Positions 40,821 to 50,161 are shown, numbered from the stretch's first letter. The stretch is 64,000 nucleotides of DNA from DATBVX01 sp963810775 (GCA_963810775.1 CAWEOT010000015.1:496001-560000), one strand, 5' to 3'. Notes: generated by a model not told the origin, from the sequence alone. A program made the numbers and translations.

Positions 40821-41936
40821 TCAGTCCAGCCGCTTGCGAAAGCGCAGCGCGGCGAGAATCAATACGATGATCAGAAACGCACCCAGTTTGAGCAGCGGCA
40901 CTGGCATGCTGCTGAGCGGTGCACCACGCAATGCGATGCCACGCACCAGGTCGACGAAATGCGTGAGCGGCAGGACCTGTGCGATCGCCCGCGCGGCAGC
41001 CGGCATGCCGTCGAACGGGAACATGAAACCAGACAACAGGATGGACGGCAGCATGGTGAAGAAACCGAGCTGCACCGCCTGGAATTGTGTCATTGCGATG
41101 GTTGAAATCAGCAATCCCAGCATCAGCGAGGCAGCGATGAACAGGCAGGCTGCGAGATACAGGTCCAGCAGGTTGGAGCTGAAAGGCACATCGAACAGCC
41201 AGCGTCCGACCACCAGGATGAGCGTGGTCTGAATCAGCCCCACCAGGATGTAAGGCATGATCTTGCCCGCCATCAACTCCGCCGATTTCACCGGCGTCGT
41301 GATCAGCAGTTCCAGGTTGCCGCGCTCGCGCTCGCGCACAATAGCGATCGCCGTGAACAACACCATCGTCATGAAGAGAATCACGCCGATGAGCGTCGGC
41401 ACGATCTGCACCGCCGTACGCCTTTCCGGGTTGTAGAGCGTGCGCATTTCGATCAGGCGTTGATCCGGCCTGCTGATGCCGGCGCGCTGCGAGAGCTTCG
41501 GCTCCGCGATCCCGCGCACCACGCTCTCGATGCTTGGCTCGCTGCCATCCACCAGGATCTGCACGGCGGTGCGATCCTCATCGAGGCGCCGCCGCTCGAA
41601 GTCGGGCGGAATGTACACACCCACACTCACATGACCGCCGGCGATCCGCGCTTCGAGCTCCTGCGGCGAGCGCAGATATTCCTTCACGCGGATGACCTGG
41701 GTCGCCTGCAGGTCCGCGATCAGGGCTCGCGAGCCCGAGGTGTGGGCTTGGTCCACGACGCCCGCGGCGATATCGCGCACATCGAAGTTGATGCTGTAGC
41801 CAAAGATCAGGATCTGGATCAGCGGTATGCCAACCACCATGCCGAAAGTCAGGCGATCGCGGGCGAGCTGCCGGAATTCCTTGGCGGCAATGGCTCGAAT
41901 GCGCCCCAGTGATTGTGCGATCGCCACGGGAATCAT
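40821..41936 (-). CDS. ABC-2 type efflux permease (YhhJ-like)
   Basis: A 371-residue permease with an N-terminal helix (about 30-50), a periplasmic loop of about 130 residues, and five C-terminal helices with MVLFTAIAIVRERERGNLE and the ABC-2 segment LLSGFMFPFDGMP...PLTHFVDLVRGIALRG. This is the YhhJ/YbhR family that works with an HlyD adaptor. Its start overlaps the ATPase gene by four bases. It is the last gene of the tetR-hlyD-ATPase-permease operon, predicted to export drugs or other toxic compounds through an outer-membrane channel encoded elsewhere. Confidence 0.93.
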   Translation of the reverse strand: MIPVAIAQSLGRIRAIAAKEFRQLARDRLTFGMVVGIPLIQILIFGYSINFDVRDIAAGVVDQAHTSGSRALIADLQATQVIRVKEYLRSPQELEARIAGGHVSVGVYIPPDFERRRLDEDRTAVQILVDGSEPSIESVVRGIAEPKLSQRAGISRPDQRLIEMRTLYNPERRTAVQIVPTLIGVILFMTMVLFTAIAIVRERERGNLELLITTPVKSAELMAGKIMPYILVGLIQTTLILVVGRWLFDVPFSSNLLDLYLAACLFIAASLMLGLLISTIAMTQFQAVQLGFFTMLPSILLSGFMFPFDGMPAAARAIAQVLPLTHFVDLVRGIALRGAPLSSMPVPLLKLGAFLIIVLILAALRFRKRLD

Positions 41937-42910
41937 CGTGACTTCTCCGCGCTGCCTGCCGCCTTCGGGCGCCCATCAGCGCCCCGCCCTTGCAGGGTGG
42001 CCGCGACAAACACGTCCTCAAGACTGGCTTTGGTGAGCTCCACTCTCGCCTGCACATGCGCACGCTCGAAGGCACCCTGCACCACGCGCTGCGGATCCGG
42101 AGTCGAACGATCCAGCAGGGCGTGTAATCGCGTTCCGAGCTGGGCGATGCTCTTCACTGCGCCGATGTGGGCGAGCGCCTCGCGTGCGCCCGCAATGTCG
42201 TCGGCCTCCACTTCGATCACTACAGCATCGATGTCCTGCATCAGCGCCTTGGGCGCTCCTTCCGCGACCAGCCGCCCATTGTCGAGAATCGCCAGGCGAT
42301 GGCAGCGTTCGGCCTCATCCATGTAGTGCGTCGAGACGAGGATCGTGGTTCCCTGCCCGACGAGCCGAAACAGGCTCTCCCAGAAGTCGCGTCGGCTCTG
42401 CGGATCGACGGCACTCGTCGGTTCATCGAGCAGCAGCAACTCCGGCGCGTGCAAAGCCGCGGCTGCCAGGGCGAGTCGCTGCTTCTGCCCGCCACTCAAG
42501 GTGCCTGCCCGCTGCGCGACGCGATCGAGCAGGTGATATTCATTGAGGGCCGCGTCCAGGCGACGGGCGCGATCGGCACGTGGAATGCTGAAGATGTCAG
42601 CAATGAACTCGAGATTCTCGAGTACGGTCAGATCCTCCCACAGCGAAAAGCGCTGGGTCATGTAGCCAATTTTCTGCCGCAGCTTCTCCGAGTCGCGTGT
42701 CGCATCGTGACCGAGGACCTCGACCGACCCCTCCGTCGGTCGCAACAACCCACACAACATGCGAATGGTCGTCGACTTGCCTGAACCATTCGGCCCCAGG
42801 AAACCGTAGATCTGCGCCTTGGGAATGGTGAGATCGACGTGATCGACGGCAGTGAGAGTCCCGAACCGGCGCGTCAATGCCCGGGCGCGGATTGCGGGTT
42901 CACCGTTCAT
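41933..42910 (-). CDS. Efflux ABC transporter ATP-binding protein
   Basis: A 325-residue ATPase with Walker A GPNGSGKSTT, signature LSGGQKQRL, Walker B LLLLDEPTSAVD and switch His in VSTHYMDEAERC. The roughly 90-residue C-terminal extension matches YbhF/YhiH-type drug-exporter ATPases. It overlaps the hlyD stop and the permease start by four bases each, so all three are translationally coupled. Confidence 0.94.
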   Translation of the reverse strand: MNGEPAIRARALTRRFGTLTAVDHVDLTIPKAQIYGFLGPNGSGKSTTIRMLCGLLRPTEGSVEVLGHDATRDSEKLRQKIGYMTQRFSLWEDLTVLENLEFIADIFSIPRADRARRLDAALNEYHLLDRVAQRAGTLSGGQKQRLALAAAALHAPELLLLDEPTSAVDPQSRRDFWESLFRLVGQGTTILVSTHYMDEAERCHRLAILDNGRLVAEGAPKALMQDIDAVVIEVEADDIAGAREALAHIGAVKSIAQLGTRLHALLDRSTPDPQRVVQGAFERAHVQARVELTKASLEDVFVAATLQGRGADGRPKAAGSAEKSR

Positions 42911-43881
42911 CGTGCGGCCTGGTGTGTCTCGCCGAAGCGTACCTCGACGGGAATTCCGACCGGCAGCTTCGCTCCTTGCACTGCTTCGAGATCGACGTAG
43001 GCCAGGTAGCTGAGGCGACTGCGATCCTTCTGCGTGAGGGCGAAGTACGGGGTGAAGGAAGCTTCGTTCGAGATGTAGCGCACGCTGGCCGCGAATGACT
43101 GCTTTTTGCCATCGACGTGCACGCTGGCGGGTGTGCCAGCCTGGACATGCACGCGCAGGGGCTCGGGCACATACACTCGAGCATAGGTAGTGCCGTCCGC
43201 AATCATCACCACCACGGGATTACCGGCGGGCGGGCGGTCCCCAACCTTGTACGGCAGGGCTTCGACAATGCCGGCGCGTGGTGCGCGCACCGTGAGCCGT
43301 TGTGCACTGATCTCGGCCTGCTGCAGCTGTGCCTGGGCCTGAGCCAGGGCATCGCGTGCCTGGTCCAGCTCTTCGATACGCGTGCCCTTCAGGAGCAAGG
43401 TGAGTTGCGCATGGGCGGCCTTGCGCGAAGCCTCCGCGCTGTCGCGCGCAGCGCGTTGTCGATCGAGGCTCGATTGGCTGGTCAGCTTGCGTTGCACCAG
43501 CTCGCGGACCCGCTCGTACTCCTTACTCTCGCTCTCGAGCTGCGCATCTGCGCCCGCCAGGCGCGCACGGGCCTCGAGGATGTCTTCTGCGCGCGGTCCC
43601 CGGATCAGCTCGTCCAGGCGATGCTGGGCGCCGTTCGCCTGAGCCTTGAGACTCGCCACCTGGGCAGCGCCGTTCATGCTGTCCAGCCTGAGCAGCACCT
43701 GTCCCTCGGTCACGTGCTCACCTTCGCCGGCGAGAATCTCGATTACCGGCTCGTGCGCTTCCGCCGGCAGCTCCAGCCGGTCACGCTCGAGGGTCCCGAG
43801 TGCGACATTCGATGATTCATCGCCGTTGCAGCCCGTGAGCACGAGCAATGCAAACGGACACCACCACATGGCCTTAGGCAT
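42907..43881 (-). CDS. HlyD-family membrane-fusion lipoprotein
   Basis: A 324-residue adaptor of the YbhG/YhiI type with an N-terminal signal ending in a lipobox (LVLTGCNGD, lipid-anchored Cys about residue 18). Then comes a lipoyl-like half (EPVIEILAGEGEHVTEGQVLLRLD), a long coiled-coil hairpin (about 75-190, rich in Ala/Gln/Glu/Arg) and the second lipoyl half with TVRAPRAGIVEALPYKVGD. It links the inner-membrane ABC pump to an outer-membrane TolC-type channel. It overlaps tetR by eight bases. Confidence 0.93.
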   Translation of the reverse strand: MPKAMWWCPFALLVLTGCNGDESSNVALGTLERDRLELPAEAHEPVIEILAGEGEHVTEGQVLLRLDSMNGAAQVASLKAQANGAQHRLDELIRGPRAEDILEARARLAGADAQLESESKEYERVRELVQRKLTSQSSLDRQRAARDSAEASRKAAHAQLTLLLKGTRIEELDQARDALAQAQAQLQQAEISAQRLTVRAPRAGIVEALPYKVGDRPPAGNPVVVMIADGTTYARVYVPEPLRVHVQAGTPASVHVDGKKQSFAASVRYISNEASFTPYFALTQKDRSRLSYLAYVDLEAVQGAKLPVGIPVEVRFGETHQAAR

Positions 43882-44542
43882 CGAATCCGTCCTTTACCGC
43901 GACGCCGTGCAGAAAGACGCGCATGGTGTGCGCAATGAGCGCTTCGATGCCCTCTGCGCTGCTGTCCACTCCGAGTACGCGGCTGGAAATCGGCAGTGAG
44001 ATGAAGGGAAAAAGGGCGAGACTCATCAACGAGACACAAGTCAAGGATGGATCGAGATCGCTGCGCAGACGCCCGGAGTCGATCTCGCGCTTGATGACGG
44101 TGCGCAGCATCGGCGCGAAGCGCCCGGCGAGATCGCGGATGAAGACCTGGCGAAAGGACCCGTCCGGTGACAACACTTCGCGCACGATCAAGCCCGGAAT
44201 CCACGGGTTGGCGGAGAGTACCCCCATGTAGGTACGCGCAAGACCCTCGATATCCACGCTCTCCTGCTGGCCCAGCATCGCTACCAGGCGTGTCAGCACA
44301 GGGGAGATGGCGCTCTCGAGCATCGCGCGATAGAGACCGTCCTTGCCATCGAAGTAGTAATGAATCATCGCCGGGTTGACACGCGCAGTCGCGGCTACCT
44401 GCCGGCTCGACACGGCGCGAAATCCGTAGCGTAAGAACAGGGTCCGCGCGGCCTCGAGCAGTGCATCGCGCACCTGGGGATCGTTGCCGCCCCTGGGCCG
44501 GCCGGGCCGGCGTGCCAGCGTCACCCGCAATTGGCGACTCAT
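43874..44542 (-). CDS. TetR/AcrR-family repressor of the efflux operon
   Basis: A 222-residue TetR regulator with the N-terminal helix-turn-helix (AARTLFLRYGFRAVSSRQVA, then ARVNPAMIHYYFDGKDGLY; about residues 30-75) and an all-helical ligand domain. In related YbiH/CecR systems the regulator lies upstream of hlyD-ABC-ABC and controls it; the layout here is the same. A near-perfect 16-base inverted repeat lies 12 bases upstream of its start, a likely autoregulatory operator. Confidence 0.93.
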   Translation of the reverse strand: MSRQLRVTLARRPGRPRGGNDPQVRDALLEAARTLFLRYGFRAVSSRQVAATARVNPAMIHYYFDGKDGLYRAMLESAISPVLTRLVAMLGQQESVDIEGLARTYMGVLSANPWIPGLIVREVLSPDGSFRQVFIRDLAGRFAPMLRTVIKREIDSGRLRSDLDPSLTCVSLMSLALFPFISLPISSRVLGVDSSAEGIEALIAHTMRVFLHGVAVKDGFDA

Positions 44543-44554
44543 GAGCTGCTCCTG

Positions 44555-44570
44555 TTAAACGTGCGATTAA
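44555..44570. promoter_or_regulatory. Candidate TetR operator (16-bp inverted repeat)
   Basis: TTAAACGTGCGATTAA pairs at six of eight positions as an inverted repeat and sits 12 bases upstream of the tetR ATG in the tetR/xdhC divergent region. A related half-site, GTTTAA, occurs at 44617-44622. The spacing and AT-rich ends fit TetR-family operators. Confidence 0.5.
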
Positions 44571-44652
44571 TTTATGCTCACGCGCCTGCGCTCGCAATGT
44601 GTCGCCCTCACTGACTGTTTAATTTTGTTCTCGCTGGCATAATCGCGCGCCC

Positions 44653-45741
44653 ATGGATTCCAGCCTCACTGCGCTGCTGAACTTCCTGGAGCTACGCCGC
44701 GCTTCGCGCCGCCCGCTCGCGCTCGCGACCATCGTCGCCACCAGCGGTTCCACGTACCGAAAACCCGGCGCGCGAATGCTGATTGACGCTGATGGCACAG
44801 CCTGCGGCCTGCTGTCGGGCGGCTGTCTCGAAACGGACCTGCTCGAGCGCTCGAGGGCGGTCATCGATACGGGGCGCGCGCAATTAGTCGAATACGATCT
44901 GCGCACTTCGGATGATTTGATCTGGGGCCTCGGGCTCGGCTGCGAAGGAGCGATGAGTATCCTGCTGCAGCGGCTCACCGCCGCCGATAACTATCACCCG
45001 CTTGATCGCATGGGCGTTGCCCTGCGGCTGCGCGAACCGATCTGGTTCGCCACGATTGTGCGCTCGACCAGCACGGCGTGGCCTGTCGGCAGATGCTGGT
45101 TCGATGGCGAAGCCGCCGACGATATCGCTCGAGCCGTGAAGGAGAAGTTGGCACGACTGAACGGCGTTGAATCGGCCGTCGAACTCGTCGAGGTCCGTAG
45201 CGATGATTCGCTGGTCAACGCGTTCCTTGGCCGCGTGGATCCGCCACCACAGATTCTGCTTCTCGGTGCCGGTCCTGATGCTGCACCAGTCGTGCGCGCT
45301 GCCGGTGAGTTGGGCTGGGCCGTGACCGTCTACGATCACCGGCCTGCCTACGCGGTCAAAGAGCATTTTCCCGAGGCCAACCAGGTGATCGGCGCGCCCG
45401 CCGATGAGCTCACTGCGCGCGTGGATCTCTCGCGCTACGACGCCGCAGTGGTGATGAGCCACCACCTGCAAGCTGATCTGCATTACTTGCGCGAGCTCGC
45501 AGCCTCGTCCGTTCCCTACGTGGGTTTGCTCGGGCCGCACGAGCGGCGCCGCCGCCTGGCGGCGGAGTTGGGGCCGCTGGCCGCGAAACTCTCGGGTCGA
45601 TTGCGCGGTCCGGTTGGCCTCGACATCGGGGCGCGTACGCCTGAATCCATCGCACTCGCGATCATTGCGGAGATGCACGCGGTACTCGCGGGTCGTGGCG
45701 GGCGACCTTTTTCCGAGGTCCAGAACGAGAGCGGGCCATGA
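44653..45741 (+). CDS. XdhC/CoxI-family protein
   Basis: A 362-residue XdhC-type protein. The N-terminal XdhC_CoxI domain carries TSGSTYRKPGARM and SGGCLETD, with the conserved Cys that in XdhC binds molybdenum cofactor. The C-terminal Rossmann domain (about 195-345) carries ILLLGAGPDAAPVVRAAGELGW and YVGLLGPHERRRRL. The family matures and inserts sulphurated cofactor into xanthine dehydrogenase-like enzymes. No molybdo-hydroxylase gene is in the window, so its target is elsewhere. It is divergent from tetR. Confidence 0.92.
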   Translation: MDSSLTALLNFLELRRASRRPLALATIVATSGSTYRKPGARMLIDADGTACGLLSGGCLETDLLERSRAVIDTGRAQLVEYDLRTSDDLIWGLGLGCEGAMSILLQRLTAADNYHPLDRMGVALRLREPIWFATIVRSTSTAWPVGRCWFDGEAADDIARAVKEKLARLNGVESAVELVEVRSDDSLVNAFLGRVDPPPQILLLGAGPDAAPVVRAAGELGWAVTVYDHRPAYAVKEHFPEANQVIGAPADELTARVDLSRYDAAVVMSHHLQADLHYLRELAASSVPYVGLLGPHERRRRLAAELGPLAAKLSGRLRGPVGLDIGARTPESIALAIIAEMHAVLAGRGGRPFSEVQNESGP

Positions 45742-45783
45742 ACTACGTTCACGACCCGCATGCTCGACGTTTCGGATGAGGCT

Positions 45784-47022
45784 TCAGCTCTGCTGCGAGG
45801 CGTAGATCCCGTAGAGTTCCGCAACGCGCGCCAATTGTGAATCATCAGGTACAGCCTTGAAGGCTTTACGGGCGGAGTCTTTCTGGTTGAGCTTGAGGTA
45901 GGCGCGACCCAGCGCAATCTGAGCCTCGTCCTTGCGCTTGCCGGCGCCCTTCTGCAGTGCACGCTGCAGAGCTTCTACCGCCTTGTCGTGCTGGGCAAAG
46001 CCCGTGTACGTGATACCGAGCGCGACATCCGCCTCGCCGGTTTGTTCAGCGCGCGCGTCCGCGTCGAGCTTCGGCAGAGCAGCCTTGACAGCCTGCGCCT
46101 GGGTGCGGGCGTTGTTGAGGAGGCGCGTGTAACGCTCGCGGTCGCTGGTCTCGAGCACCTTGTTCTGGAAGCCCTTGGTCATCACTTCCAGCGCCTCGCC
46201 CGGCACCTTGGCGGTGATGTCCATTTCCGCCATTTCCTTGTAGTCGTTGGGTTTCTTGAGCACATTGAGATCGAACATCAGGCGGTAATAGTTAAGGGTG
46301 ACGAGTTCGTTGTCAGCGTCCAGCTTCTGGACCGTCACAAGCAAGGCGTCCCAATGCTCGGTGCTCGGATAGTTGCGCACCAGCTGCATGCGCGTGTCGA
46401 TCACGCCCTGCTTGTCTCCCGTCGCATCCTGGCAGAACAGCTTCAGGTCCATCCAGTTCTGCTTGATCGGCTGGTTCGCCCTGCGCGCAGCGTCCATCCC
46501 CTGCTGCATGTACCTGGTGGCGCTCTTGCAATCCTTCTGCTGGTAATAGGATTGCGCGACCAGCAGGTACGCATCGCTGTCATCGGGGCTGTTCTTCAGC
46601 CAGCGATTGCCGTACTCGATCGCCTTTGGATAGTTCTTGGTCTGGAAGAACAATTGCGCGAGGGTCTTGGTACGCGCCGGAACCTCGTTTGCCGGCACCT
46701 GGCCGGAGCTGAGGTTCTGCTCATAGAGCTTGGCAGCGCCGGCTGAATCGCCCGTGCGCAGCATCACGTAGGCCATCAACTCATTGATGGAGTACTGCTC
46801 GTAGGGCGTTTTGGTCGCCTGGCCGTTCGCCTCCTTGAGCTTGGTCATGGCGACGTCCCAATTCTTCTTCTGAATCGCCTCCTGTGCCGCCTTCAGGGGC
46901 GTGCCGACTGCCTTGCTGAACTTCGCATCAGCCGCAGCAGCGGTGGGCGCCACCAGTGCACTCATCACGCCGACAGTGCCTATCTGGGCGGCGAGCAGCC
47001 AAACGACAAGATACTTACGCAT
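45784..47022 (-). CDS. Exported TPR protein of the TonB operon (second paralogue)
   Basis: A 412-residue periplasmic helical-repeat protein with a signal peptide (about 1-32, ending in Ala-rich TAAAADA). TPR-type repeats run throughout (LKAAQEAIQKKNWDVAMTKL, AKLYEQNLSSGQ, AIEYGNRWLKNSPDDSDAYL, AVEALQRALQKGAGKRKDEA). It is clearly paralogous to the next gene upstream: same length, same LKAAQEA-QK-DWD start and a similar C-terminal repeat (DEAQ--LGRA-LK-N). It is the last gene of tonB-exbB-exbD-exbD-TPR-TPR. A role as a periplasmic partner of the TonB complex is inferred. Confidence 0.82.
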   Translation of the reverse strand: MRKYLVVWLLAAQIGTVGVMSALVAPTAAAADAKFSKAVGTPLKAAQEAIQKKNWDVAMTKLKEANGQATKTPYEQYSINELMAYVMLRTGDSAGAAKLYEQNLSSGQVPANEVPARTKTLAQLFFQTKNYPKAIEYGNRWLKNSPDDSDAYLLVAQSYYQQKDCKSATRYMQQGMDAARRANQPIKQNWMDLKLFCQDATGDKQGVIDTRMQLVRNYPSTEHWDALLVTVQKLDADNELVTLNYYRLMFDLNVLKKPNDYKEMAEMDITAKVPGEALEVMTKGFQNKVLETSDRERYTRLLNNARTQAQAVKAALPKLDADARAEQTGEADVALGITYTGFAQHDKAVEALQRALQKGAGKRKDEAQIALGRAYLKLNQKDSARKAFKAVPDDSQLARVAELYGIYASQQS

Positions 47023-47068
47023 CACCTCTATACACCTCGGAATTGATACGCCGCGAGCGCGTTGTTAT

Positions 47069-48337
47069 TCAGGCGGCCGGCGTTCCCGCGCCCTTCTGCG
47101 CGTAGATTGCCCAAAGATTCGCCACTTCGGCAAGCTTTGAGTCTTTTGGAATGGCTTCGAACGCCTTTACGGCGTCGGCGTTGCGATTCGCCTTGAGGAA
47201 GGCGCGCCCCAGCATGAGCTGCGCCTCTTCGGGGCGCTTGACTCCGCCCTTCTGCAACCCGCGCTGCAGGGCCTCGATGGCCTTGTCGTACTGGTCGTAG
47301 CTCAGGTACGCGATGCCGAGCACGGCATCCGCGTCACCGGTCTTGGCAGCCATCGCTTCCTTTTCGAGCGACGGCAGGGATTTCTGATCGGTCTGCGCCT
47401 GCTTCTCCGCGTCGGCCAGGAACTGCTTGCGGCGCTGCTCATCCTTTCCGCCCAGCAGGTTCTTCTCGAAGCCCTGCTTCAGGACTTTCACGGATTCGCC
47501 CGGTATTCCCGCATCGAAGGTGTATTGCGCGAGCTCAACGTAGTCATCTGGACGCTTGAGCTGCCCGACATCGAACATCAGCCGATACAGGTTCATCGAC
47601 GTGCGATCATCGGTGTCGCGTCGGTTCTGGATGATCGTGAACATCTGGTCCCAGTACTTCGGCGTCGGATATTGACGCAGGAGCTGCTCGAGACTCCTCT
47701 TGATGCCGGCGTTGTCGTCCAATTCTGCATAACTGCTCAGTGCCAGCTGCAGCGACTGTTCGCTCACCGGCTTGCCTGCCTTGCGAGTCATCTCGTTCGC
47801 AGTCTCAATCTCCTTGGCGGCATTGGCAAAGTCGTCCTGGACGTAATATGCCTGGGCGAGCAGCAAGTGCGGCTCAGGTTTGGTGCCGCCGCTGACTTCG
47901 ATCCAGCGTTTGCAGTACTCGACCGCCTTGGGGTAGTTCTTGAGCTGGAAATTCAGAGTCGACGCGACGCGCAGCCGGTCTTCCAGCTGATCAGCGGGCA
48001 GGAACTCGCTCGCCAGAAGATCATCGTAGGCTCCAGCCGCATTCGCGTAGTCTTCCTTCTTCAGGTACAGAAACGACAGGAATTCGGCGATCTGGTACTT
48101 GTCGTACGGCGTCGAATCCGGTACCGCCTTCGCTTCCAGAGTCCTGGCGATCGCGGTATCCCAATCCTGCTTCTGCATCGCTTCCTGCGCGGCCTTCAGG
48201 GGTTTGACCAGCTTGTTACTGACGCGCTGCGCAGCCGGCTTCTCGTCAGCTGCGTAAGACGAGTCGGTCGCGAACGGCGACAGCAGCGTAACGCTGGCCA
48301 GTGTCAGGAACAGGACTCGAGTGAGCCGAAGCTTCAT
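47069..48337 (-). CDS. Exported TPR protein of the TonB operon (first paralogue)
   Basis: A 422-residue exported TPR protein (signal about 1-29, cleavage after SYA). The repeat layout is the same as its downstream neighbour: LKAAQEAMQKQDWDTAIART, AAGAYDDLLASEF, AVEYCKRWIEVSGGTKPEPHLLLAQAYY and AIEALQRGLQKGGVKRPEEA (quoted as separate short blocks). The two genes arose by tandem duplication. It follows the second exbD by 115 bases on the same strand. TPR proteins are found with some TonB systems (for example TtpC in Vibrio), but these do not obviously belong to that family. Confidence 0.82.
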   Translation of the reverse strand: MKLRLTRVLFLTLASVTLLSPFATDSSYAADEKPAAQRVSNKLVKPLKAAQEAMQKQDWDTAIARTLEAKAVPDSTPYDKYQIAEFLSFLYLKKEDYANAAGAYDDLLASEFLPADQLEDRLRVASTLNFQLKNYPKAVEYCKRWIEVSGGTKPEPHLLLAQAYYVQDDFANAAKEIETANEMTRKAGKPVSEQSLQLALSSYAELDDNAGIKRSLEQLLRQYPTPKYWDQMFTIIQNRRDTDDRTSMNLYRLMFDVGQLKRPDDYVELAQYTFDAGIPGESVKVLKQGFEKNLLGGKDEQRRKQFLADAEKQAQTDQKSLPSLEKEAMAAKTGDADAVLGIAYLSYDQYDKAIEALQRGLQKGGVKRPEEAQLMLGRAFLKANRNADAVKAFEAIPKDSKLAEVANLWAIYAQKGAGTPAA

Positions 48338-48452
48338 ATCTTCCTCGCATTACAATGGGCTCAAACAAATACGCCGGGACTCATCATCCCGGCGCTTCTA
48401 GAATCTGCGGGTGCCCGACTGAACGGCGACTGAATGTCGCCGCCAGCGGCCG

Positions 48453-48872
48453 CTACTCCATGAACTCTTCGTTGCCGACGAAGCCGATCTTCCTGATTCC
48501 CAGCCGTTGCGCGTCCGCGAGCACACGCGCGACGTAGTCATACTTCACGCGCTTGTTGGGACGCAGGTGAATCTCCGGCTGAGGATCCTTGGCTGACTCG
48601 GTCTGAAGATAGCTGAGGAGCGTGGGCTCGTCGGCGACCGGGGTGCCATTCCATAGCACGGTGCCGTCGAAATCCACCTCGATGTCGATCACTTCCGGCG
48701 GTACCGGCGGCGGCACCGTCTGGCCTCGCGGCATATCGAGCTTCACCGCGTGCGTCATCACGGGGATGGTGATGATGAACATGATGAGCAGCACCAGCAT
48801 CACGTCGATGAGCGGCGTGGTGTTGATGTCCACCATGCTCTGGTCTTCAGCGCCGCCAACCTGCATTGACAT
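48453..48872 (-). CDS. exbD2: ExbD-family biopolymer transport protein (ExbD2)
   Basis: A 139-residue ExbD/TolR protein: cytoplasmic N terminus with MVDINTTPLIDVMLVLLIMFIIT (the membrane helix carries the conserved proton-channel Asp in PLIDVMLVLL), then a periplasmic domain ending VARVLADAQRLGIRKIGFVG. It is a paralogue of the exbD just upstream. Xanthomonas also has two exbD genes after tonB-exbB, of which exbD2 has a separate role (established for X. campestris); whether that holds here is inference. Confidence 0.92.
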   Translation of the reverse strand: MSMQVGGAEDQSMVDINTTPLIDVMLVLLIMFIITIPVMTHAVKLDMPRGQTVPPPVPPEVIDIEVDFDGTVLWNGTPVADEPTLLSYLQTESAKDPQPEIHLRPNKRVKYDYVARVLADAQRLGIRKIGFVGNEEFME

Positions 48873-48890
48873 GAGTCTGACTCTCCTCGC

Positions 48891-49331
48891 TCAGCGTGCC
48901 CGAGTACCGCGAATGCCGCGGTCGGGTTCAGTGATGAATCCCACCTTCAGAATTCCCGCACGCTGCGTGAGCACCACCAGACGACCCACGTATTCATAGC
49001 GGACGTTCTTGTCGGCACGCACATGCACTTCGGGTTGCGGCTTCATCACGGCGATGGTCTTCAGGCGCTCGAGCATCGCGTTCTGGTCCGGGATTGCCTT
49101 GTCGTTCCAGTAGTAGTGCCCGTTGGGGTCGACCGCGATGGTGATGTTCTCCGGCTTGGTCTCGGTCGGGATGTTGACCGCGTGCGGCAGCTGCAGGTTG
49201 ATGGTCTTGGTGATCACGGGTACGGTGATCAAGAAGATAATGAGAAGCACCAACATCACGTCCACCAGCGGCGTGGTGTTGATCTCGGCCATCATGCCGC
49301 CCTCTTCCCCGCCTCCGACGCTCATCGCCAT
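48891..49331 (-). CDS. exbD: ExbD-family biopolymer transport protein (ExbD1)
   Basis: A 146-residue ExbD protein: MMAEINTTPLVDVMLVLLII with the proton-channel Asp in the membrane helix (about residue 25), followed by a periplasmic domain ending VLTQRAGILKVGFITEP. It lies 33 bases after exbB. With ExbB it forms the proton-driven motor that energises TonB. Confidence 0.93.
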   Translation of the reverse strand: MAMSVGGGEEGGMMAEINTTPLVDVMLVLLIIFLITVPVITKTINLQLPHAVNIPTETKPENITIAVDPNGHYYWNDKAIPDQNAMLERLKTIAVMKPQPEVHVRADKNVRYEYVGRLVVLTQRAGILKVGFITEPDRGIRGTRAR

Positions 49332-49364
49332 GGCGATATTCCTCCGTTGCTCGGGCCGCCCGAC

Positions 49365-50120
49365 TTACGAACGTGCAGCGGCGGTCGCACCGACCGGCCG
49401 CGCGCCCGCCTTGACGGATACGTCGCCCGTGCCGACGCGCGCACCGCTCAGCAGGTAGGCGTGCATGTCGGTTGCGAAATACTTGAACTTCTCGATGAGG
49501 ACCTTGTTCCGGCGCAACAGGACGTTGTAGCCGAACACTGCGGGCACCGCGACCGCGAGACCGAGGGCAGTCATGATGAGTGCCTCGCCCACCGGGCCAG
49601 CGACCTTGTCAATGCTCGCCTGGCCGGCGATGCCGATGTTGATCAGCGCGTGATAGATGCCCCACACCGTACCGAACAGTCCCACGAATGGCGCCGTGGA
49701 GCCGACGGTGGCGAGGATCGGCAGGCCGCCCTGCAGGCTGTTGGTGATGCCGTCGAGCGCGCGCTGCAGAGCCTGCGTGATCCACTCATTCAGATCGACC
49801 TGATCCGTGAGCCGGCCCTCGTGGTGTTGGGCGGAGCGCATGCCTTCTTCGGCGATGTAGCGGAAGGCATTGTCCTTGCCCTTGAGCGTCTCGATCGCCT
49901 GCTTGAGGCTTCCGGCGCCCCAGAAATCACGCTCCGCCTGCTTCGCCTGTGAGCGCAAGCGGCGCTGGTCCCAAGCCTTGGTAATCATGACCCACCAGGA
50001 GAGGGCTGACATGATCAACAGCAGGATCAGCGTGCCCTTGGCTACGAAATCGCCCTGTGCCCAGAGTTGTTCGAGGCCGTATGGGTTGTCTGTGGTGAGT
50101 GGTGTGGTGGGTGTTGCCAT
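49365..50120 (-). CDS. exbB: ExbB/TolQ-family motor protein
   Basis: A 251-residue MotA/TolQ/ExbB protein with three membrane helices (about 30-50, 140-165 and 185-210). The conserved TIGSTAPFVGLFGTVWGIYHAL-type segment appears as TVGSTAPFVGLFGTVWGIY, followed by GEALIMTALGLAVAVPAVFGYN. This is ExbB rather than MotA, given the neighbours tonB and exbD. It follows tonB by 41 bases. Confidence 0.94.
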   Translation of the reverse strand: MATPTTPLTTDNPYGLEQLWAQGDFVAKGTLILLLIMSALSWWVMITKAWDQRRLRSQAKQAERDFWGAGSLKQAIETLKGKDNAFRYIAEEGMRSAQHHEGRLTDQVDLNEWITQALQRALDGITNSLQGGLPILATVGSTAPFVGLFGTVWGIYHALINIGIAGQASIDKVAGPVGEALIMTALGLAVAVPAVFGYNVLLRRNKVLIEKFKYFATDMHAYLLSGARVGTGDVSVKAGARPVGATAAARS

Positions 50121-50161
50121 AAACGGATTGTCCTCTGAATATCAGCCTTGAATTGACTTGA

